Shown in pieces: positions 10,825-20,493 of a DNA stretch of 64,000 bases (position 1 is its first letter; each line of letters begins with the position of its first letter). The position numbers and the translations under genes are program-made. Below the pieces are notes generated by a model. The model saw only the letters and a program-made list of their open reading frames with translations. It searched no databases and was not told the origin of the DNA. The stretch is from Cryobacterium arcticum (GTDB lineage Bacteria; Actinomycetota; Actinomycetes; Actinomycetales; Microbacteriaceae): assembly GCF_001679725.1 (NCBI RefSeq), contig NZ_CP016282.1, positions 62,001-126,000 of the forward strand, given 5' to 3'.

Positions 10825-10928
10825 CGGTCTCCTTCGCTCGCTGGGTGTGAGAGCACTATGGCACCGCAGCGGTGTTGACGAGGCTCACTCGGCGTCGGCG
10901 GGCCAGCCGCCTTTGCGAGAATGCTCAC

Positions 10929-11804
10929 ATGCCCAATACCCATGCCGGCCAGACCGACCGCGTCGGCCACACCCCGTTTGTCGACCTGACGCCGCCTGGT
11001 GATCCGGTCGCACACCGATACGGCGAACCGGGCGGCACCGGTGGGACGATCCTGCCGCCGACGATCGAGCTGCAACTGAATCACCGTTCCGTGCGCAAAT
11101 TCCTGACCGAACCGGTCAGCGACGCCCAGATCGACCTCGTCATCACGGCCGCGCAATCCGCCTCTCAGTCGTCCAACCTTCAGGTGTGGAGCGTCGTGGC
11201 CGTTCGGGACGACGACCGGAAACGGCGGATCTCTGCTGCCATCGGCCGCCAGTCGTACGTCGAGGACAGCTCGGTCTTCCTGGTCTGGGTCGCGGACTTT
11301 CGTCGTGCGGCGAACGTTGCCGAAGCCCAGGGCGCGAGCGCTGAGACCCTCGGTTACATCGAAAACACCCTCGTCACCGCCGTCGATTCAGGTATCGCAG
11401 CTCAGAACGCCCTCCTGGCGGCCGAGTCGCTGGGCCTGGGCGGGGTGTTCGTCGGCGCGCTGCGCAGCAACCCGGCGGCCATCATCCAGGAGCTCGGCCT
11501 GCCCGACTACACCTTCCCGTTGTTCGGGGTGGCGCTCGGGTATCCCGACCCGTCGGAACGGGCCGGAATCAAGCCTCGCTTGCCGCGGACGGCGGTCCTG
11601 CACCAGGAGCGGTACGACCCCACAGCCTGGCTCGCGGCCGCCGAGGTGTACGAAGACCGACTGCAGGAGTATTTCGCCGAACACGGCCGAGACAATTACA
11701 GCTGGGCGGACACCCTGACCAAGCGGATCAGCACCGTCGACGGCCTGCACGGCCGCGATTCCATCCGCGGGGCGCTCGAGGCGCAAGGCTTCGCGTCCGA
11801 GTAG
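10929..11804 (+). CDS. NADPH-dependent nitroreductase (NfsA/flavin reductase type)
   Basis: 291-residue flavoprotein. The family signature NHRSVRKFLTEPVSD near residue 50 forms part of the FMN site, followed by AAQSASQSSNLQVWSVVAV, and by LAAESLGLGGVFVGALRSNP, which is typical of NfsA-like oxygen-insensitive nitroreductases. The C-terminal GYPDPSERAGIKPRLPRTAVLH carries the NADPH/FMN-binding positives. The ATG at 10929 was chosen from the protein alignment; no strong ribosome site is visible, and GAGAAT 6 nt upstream may be a degenerate leaderless -10. Likely roles are quinone or nitro-compound reduction. Confidence 0.9.
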   Translation: MPNTHAGQTDRVGHTPFVDLTPPGDPVAHRYGEPGGTGGTILPPTIELQLNHRSVRKFLTEPVSDAQIDLVITAAQSASQSSNLQVWSVVAVRDDDRKRRISAAIGRQSYVEDSSVFLVWVADFRRAANVAEAQGASAETLGYIENTLVTAVDSGIAAQNALLAAESLGLGGVFVGALRSNPAAIIQELGLPDYTFPLFGVALGYPDPSERAGIKPRLPRTAVLHQERYDPTAWLAAAEVYEDRLQEYFAEHGRDNYSWADTLTKRISTVDGLHGRDSIRGALEAQGFASE

Positions 11805-11828
11805 GCCTACGCAGGCTCGACGGGAGGA

Positions 11829-12650
11829 CTAGCCGGCGGGCACCCAGCCGTGCTCGCCAAGCCAGGCCTCGCACAACGCACTCCAGGCCTGGAGCGGCCC
11901 GAGGCCGTGGCCGAGGCCCTTGCCGTGGTCGCCGCGCTCGAAGACATGCAGGTCGAAGGGCACATTGTGGGCAGCGAGGGCGCTGGCGTAGCGCAGCGAA
12001 TGGCTGACCGGCACTCCGCCGTCGTCTGCGGTGTGCCAGAGGAACGTCGGCGGGGTGTGCGCATCCACCAGGGTGTCGGCGCTGAGCGCGCGCCGGTTGT
12101 CGAGGGTGTCCCGGTCGCCGAGGAGGCTCGCGAGCGACTCGGAGTGCGGCTCGTGGGTCATCGAGATGACCGGGTAGGAGAGGATCGACAGGTCGACCCG
12201 GCCCTCCGGGGGCACCGGGGCCGAGGCGATGCCCGTGGAGAGCAGCGCGGCCACATGGCCGCCGGCCGAGAAGCCGACCACGCCGATTCGGCTGCGGTCG
12301 ATGTCCAGCTCCAGCGCACCCGTCCGGGCGGCGATGAGCACGTCCTGCACCCGGGCGAGGCCACTCGGGTACCGGTGCGGATCCACCGGATAACGCACCA
12401 CCAGGGCGTTGAGGCCGATCCCCGAGAGCCAGTCGGCGATCACCGTTCCCTCGTGGTCGGCATGCTCGCGGTACGAGCCCCCCGGCAGAACCAGCAGCAG
12501 CGGCGCGGGTTCGGCCGGCACCGACGGGGCGGTTCCCTGCGGCAGGGCGGCGGCCCGGAACGTGAGGTCGGCATCCGCCAGGGACGGCGGGGAATCGGTG
12601 CGGGAACGCGCGGGGGTGGCACGAATGGAGCGGCGGAGCGTGTCGGTCAT
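11829..12650 (-). CDS. Alpha/beta hydrolase, carbohydrate-esterase-like
   Basis: 273 residues of alpha/beta-hydrolase fold. LLLVLPGGSYREHADHEG holds the oxyanion-hole strand, GFSAGGHVAALL the nucleophilic serine, and the aspartate and histidine of the triad are likely in HTADDGGVPV and ERGDHGKGLG. This is the pattern of acetyl-xylan-esterase/endo-xylanase-associated esterases (BD-FAE-like). The start at 12650 avoids a 29-residue tail that would overlap the LacI promoter. It is divergent from the LacI regulator of the glycan operon, with an operator between, so it may serve as a deacetylase for the same substrate (inference). Confidence 0.85.
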   Translation of the reverse strand: MTDTLRRSIRATPARSRTDSPPSLADADLTFRAAALPQGTAPSVPAEPAPLLLVLPGGSYREHADHEGTVIADWLSGIGLNALVVRYPVDPHRYPSGLARVQDVLIAARTGALELDIDRSRIGVVGFSAGGHVAALLSTGIASAPVPPEGRVDLSILSYPVISMTHEPHSESLASLLGDRDTLDNRRALSADTLVDAHTPPTFLWHTADDGGVPVSHSLRYASALAAHNVPFDLHVFERGDHGKGLGHGLGPLQAWSALCEAWLGEHGWVPAG

Positions 12651-12749
12651 GCCGCCATCGTAGTGAGCGCCGGCGGCGCTGAGATCGCTCTCACGGGAAG
12701 ATGCTGGCCAGCCCGCGAATAAGTTGGACATCACCACAAACGGGTTGCG

Positions 12750-12761
12750 CGAAGCGCTTCG
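12750..12761. promoter_or_regulatory. LacI-family operator O1
   Basis: CGAAGCGCTTCG is a perfect 12-bp palindrome with the central CG step typical of LacI-family operators. It lies 67 bp upstream of the lacI-type gene and 89 bp upstream of the divergent esterase, and its core is repeated as O2 in front of the transporter operon. Confidence 0.85.
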
Positions 12762-12828
12762 ATGACTTACGGTAAAGCGTCACGGTTGATCCAAACGCGG
12801 CGAATCCTGCAGAGACAATGGAGTTCTT

Positions 12829-13851
12829 ATGGCCAACATCACCGACGTAGCCCGCGTCGCCGGTGTGTCCATCAGCACCGTGTCCTACGCCCTCTCCGGT
12901 AAGCGCCCGATCGCGGACGCCACCAAGACCCGGATCGCCCAGGCCGTCACCGAGCTCGGCTACCGGCCCAACGCCGGAGCCCGGATGCTCGCCGGCTCCC
13001 GCACCAACATCTTCGCGCTCACCGCCCCGATGCACGAGGACACCCACCCGCCGGCGCTGATGTCCTTCGTGCTGTCGGTCGTCACCGCGGCCCGCAGCTA
13101 TGACTACGACGTGCTGCTGCTCACCGAGGGCGAAGCGACGACGGGCCTGCGCCGGGTGGTCTCGAGCTCGCTGGTCGACGGCATCATCATGCTCGACGTC
13201 ACCGTGGAAGACGAGCGGATCGACGTCATCCGCGAACTCGGCCTGCCCACCACCCTGATCGGCATCCCGCACGACACCGAGGGGCTCACCTGTGTCGACC
13301 TCGACTTCGAGGGGGCCGCGCGACTGGCCGTCAGTCGCCTCGTGGCTCTCGGGCACACCTCGATCGGCCTGATGGGCCACGCGGAGGCGCTCTACGAACG
13401 GGGCTCCAACTACGCCCCGCGCTTCCGCGATGCGTTCCTCGCTGCCGGGAGCGACGCGGGGATCCAGACGGCGTTCCACACCACCGTCGCCACCCGTCCC
13501 GGCGTCGAGGAATCCCTGGACGGCCTGCGGGCCCAGCTGCCGGGCATGACCGCCCTGGTGCTCAACTGCAACGAGAACATCCACGGCATCCTGCTGGAGG
13601 TGCTGCGCGAGCGCGAGGTAGCCGTGCCCGAGGCGCTCTCGATCGTCTCGGCCTGCTCCAGCTTCTCCACCGACCACTTCCTTCCACCCATGGATGTCAT
13701 CCCCCTGCCCTCCCAGGAATCCGGGCGGCGGGCCGTCGAGCTCGCCATCCAGCAGATCGCCGGATTCGCCGACCCCCACGTCGAACTGATTGCTCCGGTG
13801 TACCACCGGAAGAGTTCGACGGCCCCGCCGGCCGCAACCGTGGCCGCGTAG
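12829..13851 (+). CDS. LacI-family transcriptional repressor of the glycan operon
   Basis: 340 residues. The N-terminal helix-turn-helix with hinge is textbook: ITDVARVAGVSISTVSYALSGKRPI followed by RIAQAVTELGYRPNAGARML. The rest is a periplasmic-binding-protein-like effector domain (about residues 62-325), with no signal peptide. Two near-identical operators flank the gene, O1 upstream and O2 downstream before the ABC transporter, so it probably represses itself, the transporter-glycosidase operon and perhaps the divergent esterase, with an oligosaccharide as inducer. Confidence 0.93.
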   Translation: MANITDVARVAGVSISTVSYALSGKRPIADATKTRIAQAVTELGYRPNAGARMLAGSRTNIFALTAPMHEDTHPPALMSFVLSVVTAARSYDYDVLLLTEGEATTGLRRVVSSSLVDGIIMLDVTVEDERIDVIRELGLPTTLIGIPHDTEGLTCVDLDFEGAARLAVSRLVALGHTSIGLMGHAEALYERGSNYAPRFRDAFLAAGSDAGIQTAFHTTVATRPGVEESLDGLRAQLPGMTALVLNCNENIHGILLEVLREREVAVPEALSIVSACSSFSTDHFLPPMDVIPLPSQESGRRAVELAIQQIAGFADPHVELIAPVYHRKSSTAPPAATVAA

Positions 13852-13903
13852 CCCCCCTCACCCTCCCAGAGCCGACAGACCCGGAAAGGACCCGCCTCAA
13901 TCA

Positions 13904-13917
13904 TCGAAGCGCTTCGA
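13904..13917. promoter_or_regulatory. LacI-family operator O2, upstream of the glycan operon
   Basis: TCGAAGCGCTTCGA is a perfect 14-bp palindrome containing the same core as O1. It lies 93 bp upstream of the binding-protein ATG in the 158-bp gap after the regulator, where it would control the whole downstream operon. Confidence 0.88.
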
Positions 13918-14009
13918 CAGCCTCGCGATAGGCGTGCGAAGCATCCTGCACAGCTCAGATTCACCAGACGACCACGCCCCAGGGCGTGTGCCTACAAGGA
14001 AGTAGTGAC

Positions 14010-15314
14010 ATGAAGAAAAGCAAGATTCTCTCCGCGGTCGCGGCCATCGGCGTGAGTGCCGTCCTGCTCAGCGGATGCTCCGGCGGAACCGGCGGTACCG
14101 GCGACAGCGCCGGCGGGAAGGTGACCCTGGACTTCTGGTCGTGGGCCCCCAACACCCAGAGCCTCGTCGACACCTGGAACGCCGCCAACCCCGACATCCA
14201 GGTCAACTACACCGATGCCGGCGGCGGAAAAGACTCCTCCGCGAAGTTGCTCACGGCCAGCCGGGCCGGAAACGCCCCGGACGTCGCGGCCGTCGAATAC
14301 CCGACCCTGCCGTCCCTCATCGTGGCCGACGTGCCGTTGGACATCACCGACCTCGTCTCCGATGTGACCGACAAGTACGACGAGGGCACCCTCTCGCAGA
14401 CCACGTTCGACGGCCACATCTTCGGACTCCCGCAGGACATCGGCCCGATGGCCTTCTTCTACCGGTCCGACCTGCTCGAGCAGTGGGGCATCCCGGTCCC
14501 CACCACCTGGGCCGAGTTCAAGACCGCCGCCGCGGCCGTGCGCGCGGCCGACCCGAGCGCCTACCTCGCCTCGCTGCCGGCCGACCAGTGGGCGTTCTAC
14601 GCCGGTGTCGCCAACCAGGCCGGCTCCAAGTGGTGGTCGGTGAAGGACAACACCTGGACCGTCGGCATCGCCGACGACGCCTCCCTCGAGGTCGCGGACT
14701 TCTTCCAGGGCCTCGTCGACGAAGACCTGATCTCGACCGACCCCATCCTCACCCCGGAGTGGAACGCCAAGGCCAACAGCGGCACCATGCTCTCCTGGCC
14801 GGCCGGCCTGTGGGCGCCCGGTGTGATCGAGGGGGTTGCTCCCGACACCGTCGGCAAGTGGTCCATGTCCGCCTTCCCCGAGTGGACCCCCGGAGACCCC
14901 GCGGTCGCCTACCAGGGCGGCTCCTCGGTCATCGTGACCAAGGACTCGGACCACCCCGAGGAAGCCGCGAAGTTCATCAAGTGGCTCAACGCCAGCGAAG
15001 AAGGCGCCAACCTGCTGCTGACCGTGCAGAACGCCTACCCGGCAGCCATCTCCGGCCAGGAAGACGCCAAGGCCAGTGCCCCGCCGGCCCTGATGCCGCA
15101 GCAGACCGACTTCTACGAGCTCGCCGCGAAGGTCTCGGCCAACGCCATCCCCGTCACCTGGGGCCCCAACGTGAACGTCGCCGAAAGCGCGTTCACCGAC
15201 GAGCTGAACAAGGCCATCAACGCGGGAACCCCGTGGCGTGACGCGTTCACCGCGGTGCAGAAGATCGTCGTGGCCGACATGACGAAGTCCGGCTTCGAGA
15301 TCAGCAACAAGTAG
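14010..15314 (+). CDS. ABC transporter sugar-binding lipoprotein (family 1)
   Basis: 434-residue extracytoplasmic solute-binding lipoprotein. The signal peptide starts MKKSKILSAVAAIGVSAVLL and ends in the lipobox LLSGC, predicting lipidation at the cysteine. The mature part has the family-1 pattern: VTLDFWSWAPNT, then LPQDIGPMAFFYRSDLLEQWGI and VPTTWAEFKTAA. It is the substrate receptor for the two permeases that follow. The ATG at 14010 has a good AAGGA 9 nt upstream. The ATPase gene of this importer is not in the operon; CUT1 systems often share an unlinked MsmK-type ATPase. Confidence 0.93.
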   Translation: MKKSKILSAVAAIGVSAVLLSGCSGGTGGTGDSAGGKVTLDFWSWAPNTQSLVDTWNAANPDIQVNYTDAGGGKDSSAKLLTASRAGNAPDVAAVEYPTLPSLIVADVPLDITDLVSDVTDKYDEGTLSQTTFDGHIFGLPQDIGPMAFFYRSDLLEQWGIPVPTTWAEFKTAAAAVRAADPSAYLASLPADQWAFYAGVANQAGSKWWSVKDNTWTVGIADDASLEVADFFQGLVDEDLISTDPILTPEWNAKANSGTMLSWPAGLWAPGVIEGVAPDTVGKWSMSAFPEWTPGDPAVAYQGGSSVIVTKDSDHPEEAAKFIKWLNASEEGANLLLTVQNAYPAAISGQEDAKASAPPALMPQQTDFYELAAKVSANAIPVTWGPNVNVAESAFTDELNKAINAGTPWRDAFTAVQKIVVADMTKSGFEISNK

Positions 15315-15360
15315 CACCACCAGCACCACCCAGCACCACACTCGCGGCGTCAGCCGCACC

Positions 15361-15424
15361 GAGAGGGTCGGCGAGGAGCCGACCTCGCGCTCCACCGGGT
15401 CGACCCGCAGGCGCCGACCCTCTC
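15361..15424 (+). other. Long intercistronic stem-loop between binding protein and permease genes
   Basis: GAGAGGGTCGGCG at 15361-15373 is perfectly complementary to 15412-15424, a 13-bp GC-rich stem enclosing 38 nt that can fold further. No U tract follows. Such stems after a binding-protein gene commonly stabilise the upstream message or partly terminate, so that the receptor is made in excess over the permeases. Confidence 0.7.
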
Positions 15425-15445
15425 CATGAGGAAAAGGACATTTCG

Positions 15446-16414
15446 ATGACGCTCACTCCCGCCCCGCCGGCGGCGGTCGTCGCGCAGACGCGCACCGCCC
15501 CGCCGCGCAAGAGGTCGCGCTCCCGGACCCGCTTCGCCCCCTACCTGTTCGTCGGTCCGGCTGTCGTGTTGTTCGTGCTGTTCATGCTGGTGCCGATCAT
15601 CTACGCGGCCTACCTGAGCTTCACGTCGTACAAGATCCAGGGCGGCGGCATCCTCGGAACCAAGTCGCTGGTCTTCGCCGGGTTCGACAACTATGTCTCC
15701 GTGCTCACCGACCCCGCCCTGGCCAGTGGCTTCTGGCACCTGGGGCTCTACTCGGCCATCGCGGTGCCGCTCACCCTCGGGCTCGCGCTGCTCTTCGCCC
15801 TGCTGCTGGACACCCCCGGCGTGCGGGCGACCCGGTTCGGGCAGACCGCCATCTTCATCCCCTACGCGGTTCCCGGCGTGATCGCCGCACTGCTCTGGGG
15901 CTTCATGTACCTGCCCTCCACCAGCCCGTTCTCGTACATCACCAAGGCCCTGGGCTGGGGACCGATCCCGTTCCTCGAGTCCTCGGGCATCTTCGGCTCC
16001 ATCGCCAACATCGCCGTGTGGGGCGGGGTGGGATTCAACATGATCATCATCTACACGTCCCTCCGCAGCATCCCCGCCGAGATCTACGAGGCCGCCCGCA
16101 TCGACGGCGCCAATGAGCGCCAGATCGCGTTGCGCGTCAAGATCCCGCTGGTCATCCCGGCGCTCCTGCTCACCGGGATCTTCTCGGTGATCGGCGCCCT
16201 GCAGCTATACAGCGAACCCACCACGCTCAAACCGATGACCGACATCATCAGCCAGACCTGGGTTCCGCTGATGACCATCTATCGCAACGCCTTCCTGACC
16301 GATGACCTGCCCGGCGCGGCCGCACTGTCCGTGCTGCTGGCCGTCGGCACCGTCGCGCTGTCCGGCCTGGTGCTGTGGATCAGCAACCGTCGCACCAAGG
16401 GAGCACAGTCATGA
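15446..16414 (+). CDS. ABC sugar permease, MalF-like
   Basis: 322-residue inner-membrane permease with six or more membrane helices. A cytoplasmic positively charged N-terminus (KRSRSRTRF) is followed by FVGPAVVLFVLFMLVPIIY, and the EAA loop EAARIDGANERQIALRVKIPLVIPALL near residue 215 docks the ATPase. GAGGAAAAGGA precedes the ATG. The stop overlaps the next start as ATGA, so both permeases are translated in a coupled way. Confidence 0.94.
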   Translation: MTLTPAPPAAVVAQTRTAPPRKRSRSRTRFAPYLFVGPAVVLFVLFMLVPIIYAAYLSFTSYKIQGGGILGTKSLVFAGFDNYVSVLTDPALASGFWHLGLYSAIAVPLTLGLALLFALLLDTPGVRATRFGQTAIFIPYAVPGVIAALLWGFMYLPSTSPFSYITKALGWGPIPFLESSGIFGSIANIAVWGGVGFNMIIIYTSLRSIPAEIYEAARIDGANERQIALRVKIPLVIPALLLTGIFSVIGALQLYSEPTTLKPMTDIISQTWVPLMTIYRNAFLTDDLPGAAALSVLLAVGTVALSGLVLWISNRRTKGAQS

Positions 16415-17280
16415 CCGCCATCGCCACCCGCGAGAAGGCCAAACTCGCCTCCAACCGCGGCAAGGTCTGGCCCACCATCATCCTGATGATCGGCGCGATC
16501 TACTGCCTCATCCCGGTGCTCTGGGTGTTCACTGCCACTTCCAAGTCGCCCAGCGAGCTGTTCACCACATTCTCCTTCCTGCCCGGCAGCGGCCTGATGG
16601 ACAACCTGTCCGACCTGTTCAGCTACGGCGGCGGGCAGTACGGGCTCTGGGCGGCGAACTCGATCCTCTACGCCGGCGTCGGCGGCCTGCTGTCGACGTT
16701 CGTGTCGACGATGGCCGGTTACGGCCTGGCCAAGTACGAGTTCAAGGGTCGCAACCTGATCTTCTACTCGATCCTCGGCGGCGTGCTGATCCCCGGAATC
16801 ACCCTGGCGATTCCGCAGTACCTGCTGCTGTCGCAGGCCGGCCTGGCCGGGGGAGTGATGTCGGTGCTCCTGCCGTTGATCATCAGCCCGTTCGGGATCT
16901 ACCTCTCCAGGGTCTACGCCTCGGCCGCCGTGCCGCAGGACACCATCGAGGCCGCCCGCCTCGACGGCGCCAACGAGTGGCGGATCTTCCTGCGCATCGG
17001 CCTGCCGATGATGCTGCCCGGCATGGTCACGGTCTTCATGCTGCAGTTCGTGGGCATCTGGAACAACTTCCTGCTGCCGTTCATCATGCTCAGCAACCAG
17101 AACAGCTACCCGCTCACGGTCGGCCTGTACACCCTGCTGTCCAAGGGATCCGGAACCCCGGCGCTGTACTCCGTGGCCATCACCGGCGCGGCGGTGTCGA
17201 TCATTCCGCTGATCGCCCTGATGCTGTTCCTGCAGCGCTTCTGGCGACTCGACCTGCTCTCCGGCGCCGTCAAGGGATAG
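16411..17280 (+). CDS. ABC sugar permease, MalG-like
   Basis: 289-residue partner permease. It has about six helices, with the first at IILMIGAIYCLIPVLWVFTA, and the EAA motif EAARLDGANEWRIFLRIGLPMMLPGMV. The start at 16411 is set by ATGA overlap with the MalF-like gene. It completes the membrane part of a CUT1 importer for oligosaccharides. Confidence 0.94.
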   Translation: MTAIATREKAKLASNRGKVWPTIILMIGAIYCLIPVLWVFTATSKSPSELFTTFSFLPGSGLMDNLSDLFSYGGGQYGLWAANSILYAGVGGLLSTFVSTMAGYGLAKYEFKGRNLIFYSILGGVLIPGITLAIPQYLLLSQAGLAGGVMSVLLPLIISPFGIYLSRVYASAAVPQDTIEAARLDGANEWRIFLRIGLPMMLPGMVTVFMLQFVGIWNNFLLPFIMLSNQNSYPLTVGLYTLLSKGSGTPALYSVAITGAAVSIIPLIALMLFLQRFWRLDLLSGAVKG

Positions 17281-17291
17281 GACACCACCAC

Positions 17292-18293
17292 ATGAGCACC
17301 CCCATCGAGAACGAGAGCGCCGCGGCCGATCCGGCGCCGCGCACCCTGGGCCCGGGCGGCCCCGAGGTCTCCAGGCTCTGCCTGGGCACCTCCTCCTGGT
17401 CGCGTGCCCGCTTCGGCGCGGGCCCCGTCGAGGCCCTCGAGGTCGTGCTCGATGCGGGCGCGGAGCCGTCCGCCGGCCCGGCCATCACGTTCATCGACAC
17501 GTCGAACGAATACGGCGGCGGCGCCAGCGAAAGCTACCTCGGCGACGCCATTGGGCGCCGTGGCGGGCTCCCGGCGGGCATGGTGCTGCAGACCAAGCTC
17601 GACCGCGACCCCGACACCGGCTCGTTCTCCGGCGAGCGGATGCGCGCCAGCCTGGCCGAGAGCCTCGGCAAGCTGGGCCTCGAGAGAGTTCCGATGCTCT
17701 ACCTGCACGACCCGGAGCTGATCGGCTGGGACGAGGCCTTCGCGGCCGACGGGCCGGTACGCGCGCTGGTGGAGATGCGAGAACGCGGGCTGGTCGACGC
17801 GATCGGCATCTCCGGCGGGCCCGCGCCCATGCTCACCCGTTACGTGGAGACCGGGCTGTTCAGCGCCGTGATCACGCACAACCGGTACACCCTGGTGGAC
17901 CGTTCCGCGGAGCAGCTGGTCAACGAAGCCGTCTCCCGCGGGGTGAGTGTCATCAACGCCGCGGTCTACGGCGGCGGCGCGCTGGCCCGCTGGCCCGAGG
18001 CAGCCCGCAGCTATGCCTACCGCCCTGCATCGGCAGCTATGGCCGCCGCGATCGCCGACATGGGCCTGGCCTGCCAACGGGCCGGAGTGAGCCTGGCCGC
18101 CGCGGCCCTGCAGTTCAGCACCCGGGACCCCCGGATCACCTCCACGATCGTCGGGGGCAACTCGATCGCCCAGGTGCAGGAGGCGATCGCGGCCGACGCC
18201 GTCGAGATCCCGGCCGGCCTGTGGGCCGAGCTCGAGGCCCTGGCCCCCGAGGCGGCCGGGTGGCAGGACCCGCCCGGTTCGTCCTGGCCCTGA
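17292..18293 (+). CDS. Aldo/keto reductase (aldose dehydrogenase-like)
   Basis: 333 residues, AKR TIM barrel. The catalytic tetrad can be placed: Asp and Tyr in FIDTSNEYGGGASESYLG, Lys in VLQTKLDRD, His in MLYLHDPE. The family has NAD(P)-dependent members acting on free aldoses, such as L-fucose and D-threo-aldose 1-dehydrogenases. Its place directly after the sugar permeases and before two glycosidases suggests that it oxidises or reduces a monosaccharide released by them, for example xylose or galactose (inference). The start lies 11 bp after the permease stop with no strong ribosome site, consistent with coupling. Confidence 0.88.
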   Translation: MSTPIENESAAADPAPRTLGPGGPEVSRLCLGTSSWSRARFGAGPVEALEVVLDAGAEPSAGPAITFIDTSNEYGGGASESYLGDAIGRRGGLPAGMVLQTKLDRDPDTGSFSGERMRASLAESLGKLGLERVPMLYLHDPELIGWDEAFAADGPVRALVEMRERGLVDAIGISGGPAPMLTRYVETGLFSAVITHNRYTLVDRSAEQLVNEAVSRGVSVINAAVYGGGALARWPEAARSYAYRPASAAMAAAIADMGLACQRAGVSLAAAALQFSTRDPRITSTIVGGNSIAQVQEAIAADAVEIPAGLWAELEALAPEAAGWQDPPGSSWP

Positions 18294-18393
18294 CCGGCCG
18301 GTCGACAGCATCCGCACCACCCGCTCCACCCCGCGGCGCCGCCCCGCCGCCCACGCGCACGCACCATCCCAGTAGAGAGAATGTGACCCGCCC

Positions 18394-20493
18394 ATGACGG
18401 ACTTCGTTTCCCGTTCAGCCGATCTGCCCACCGGCAGCCGGTTCCCCTGGATCGCGGACGGTTTCGCACTCGGCGGCGACTACAGCCCGGAGCAGTGGCC
18501 GGAGTCGGTCTGGATCGAGGACATCGCGCTGATGCGGCAGGCCGGGGTGAACTCGCTCAACGTCGGCGTGTTCTCCTGGGGGCTGCTGGAGACCGCCGAC
18601 GGCGTCTTCGACTGGGGCTGGCTCGACCGGATCATGGACCTGCTCGCGGACGCCCGGATCGGCGTCAACCTCGCCACCCCCACGGCCGCGCCGCCCATCT
18701 GGCTGCTGCAGGCCCATCCGGAGATCGCCCCGGTCACCCAGCACGGGGTGCGCCACGCCCAGGGCGGCCGGCTCGGCTGGCACCCCAGCTCGGCCGTGTT
18801 CCGCCGCTACGCGCTGCGGATGGTGGAGGCTCTCGCCACCCGGTACGCCGCCCACCCGGCCCTGAAGCTCTGGCACGTGAGCAACGAGCTCGGCAACGAG
18901 AATGCGCACAGCTACGACGACGAGACCGGCCGCGCCTGGCAGGTCTGGCTGGAGCACAAGTTCGGCAGCATCGACGCGCTCAACGATGCCTGGGGCTCCG
19001 CCTTCTGGGGGCATCACTACACCTCGTTCGACCAGCTGCAGCCGCCGCGGTTCACGAGCACCAGCCACAACCCCGCCCTGCTGCTCGACTTCGAGCGGTT
19101 CACCTCCGACGCCCTGCTCGGCCACTACCAGGCCGAGCGCGAGGTGCTGCGCCGGATCACCCCCGGCATCCCGGTCACCACCAACTTCATGGTGCAGAAC
19201 CACCCCAACGGGCTGGACTACGACCGCTGGGCGAGCGAGGTCGACCTCGTCGCCAACGACCACTACACGATGGGTGCCGACCCGGAAACCTACGGTGAAC
19301 TGGCCTTCTCCGCCGACCGGGTGCGCGGGATGTCCGGCGGGGACCCGTGGCTCCTGATCGAGCACTCCACCTCGGCGGTCAACTGGCAGCCCCGCAACCG
19401 GGCCAAGGCCGTCGGTGAACTGGCCCGCAACAGCCTCGCGCACATCGCCAGGGGCGCCGACGGAGCCCTGTTCTTCCAGTGGCGCCAGTCCACCGCCGGC
19501 AGCGAGCAGTTCCACTCCTCCGTCGTGCCGCACGCCGGGGCCGACACCAAGATCTTCCGGGAGGTGACCGCGCTCGGTGCGACCCTGCGGAACATCCGTG
19601 AGGTCGTGGGCAGCCGGGTGCAGACCTCGCAGCTGGCGATCCTGTTCGACTACGACGCGGCCATGGCCCTGCGGAGCGGAGCCAAGCCCAGCGTCGACGT
19701 GAACTCCCTCGACGTGGCGCTCACGATGCACCGCGAGCTGACCGCGCGGGGCATCCAGGTGGACATCGTGCACCCCGCCACCGATCTCTCCGGCTACCGG
19801 GCCGTGCTCGCCCCGACGCTGTTCCTGCTCACCGAGGCGGATGCGGCGCGGCTGACCGCCTACGTCGCCGGCGGCGGCCACCTGGTGGTCACGAGCTTCT
19901 CCGGCATCGTCACCGAGCACAACCGGGTGATCGAGGGCGGCTACCCCGGGGCGCTGCGCGACCTGCTCGGCGTGCGCGTCGAGGAATTCTTCCCCCTGTT
20001 CGCCGGCGACACGGTGACCGTGACCGGCGAGATCACCGCCGGGCCCTGGACGGGATCGGTGTGGAGCGAACTGCTGCAGACCACCGACCAGCCGGACGGC
20101 TCCGCCGCGGCCGTGGTCGCCCGGTACGCCGACGGCGAGCTGGCCGGGCTGCCGGCGATCACGCTCCGTTCGGTCGGCGCCGGAACGGCGCAGTACGTGT
20201 CCACCCACCTGGACCGGCCGGCCACCGGTGCGCTGCTGGAGCTGCTCATCGAGCGGGCCGGCATCACCCCGGTCGCGCCCGCCGACCGGGGGCTCGAGCT
20301 GGTGCGCCGGGTCGCGGTCGCACCGGAGGGTGCCACCGAGGCCGCCAGCTGGCTCTTCGCCATCAACCATTCGGCCGGGCCGCTCCGGCTCGATACGAGC
20401 GGACTCGACCTGGTGACGGGTGAGAGGTTCGCACCCGGGGCATCCGTTGCCGCGGGAGCCGTCGCCGTGATCCGGGAGGACCCGTCCGCATGA
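18394..20493 (+). CDS. GH42 beta-galactosidase
   Basis: 699 residues. The N-terminal TIM barrel has GGDYSPEQWPESVWIEDIALM, acid/base Glu165 in LWHVSNELGNEN and nucleophile Glu323 in WLLIEHSTSAVNW. A trimerisation domain follows (about 400-610, starting near QTSQLAILFDYDAA), then a small C-terminal beta domain. It removes terminal beta-galactosyl units from short oligosaccharides and is cytosolic (no signal peptide), so substrates arrive intact through the ABC importer. The stop overlaps the next gene as ATGA. Confidence 0.95.
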   Translation: MTDFVSRSADLPTGSRFPWIADGFALGGDYSPEQWPESVWIEDIALMRQAGVNSLNVGVFSWGLLETADGVFDWGWLDRIMDLLADARIGVNLATPTAAPPIWLLQAHPEIAPVTQHGVRHAQGGRLGWHPSSAVFRRYALRMVEALATRYAAHPALKLWHVSNELGNENAHSYDDETGRAWQVWLEHKFGSIDALNDAWGSAFWGHHYTSFDQLQPPRFTSTSHNPALLLDFERFTSDALLGHYQAEREVLRRITPGIPVTTNFMVQNHPNGLDYDRWASEVDLVANDHYTMGADPETYGELAFSADRVRGMSGGDPWLLIEHSTSAVNWQPRNRAKAVGELARNSLAHIARGADGALFFQWRQSTAGSEQFHSSVVPHAGADTKIFREVTALGATLRNIREVVGSRVQTSQLAILFDYDAAMALRSGAKPSVDVNSLDVALTMHRELTARGIQVDIVHPATDLSGYRAVLAPTLFLLTEADAARLTAYVAGGGHLVVTSFSGIVTEHNRVIEGGYPGALRDLLGVRVEEFFPLFAGDTVTVTGEITAGPWTGSVWSELLQTTDQPDGSAAAVVARYADGELAGLPAITLRSVGAGTAQYVSTHLDRPATGALLELLIERAGITPVAPADRGLELVRRVAVAPEGATEAASWLFAINHSAGPLRLDTSGLDLVTGERFAPGASVAAGAVAVIREDPSA

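Noticed and set aside
14010..17280. Sugar importer treated as incomplete or broken because it lacks an ATPase gene
   Set aside because: CUT1 importers in actinobacteria often share an unlinked MsmK/MsiK-type ATPase; all three visible subunits look intact.
16302..17291. Long upstream extension of the aldo/keto reductase frame over the second permease
   Set aside because: The extension is an out-of-frame shadow of the permease gene; the AKR homology begins at the ATG at 17292.
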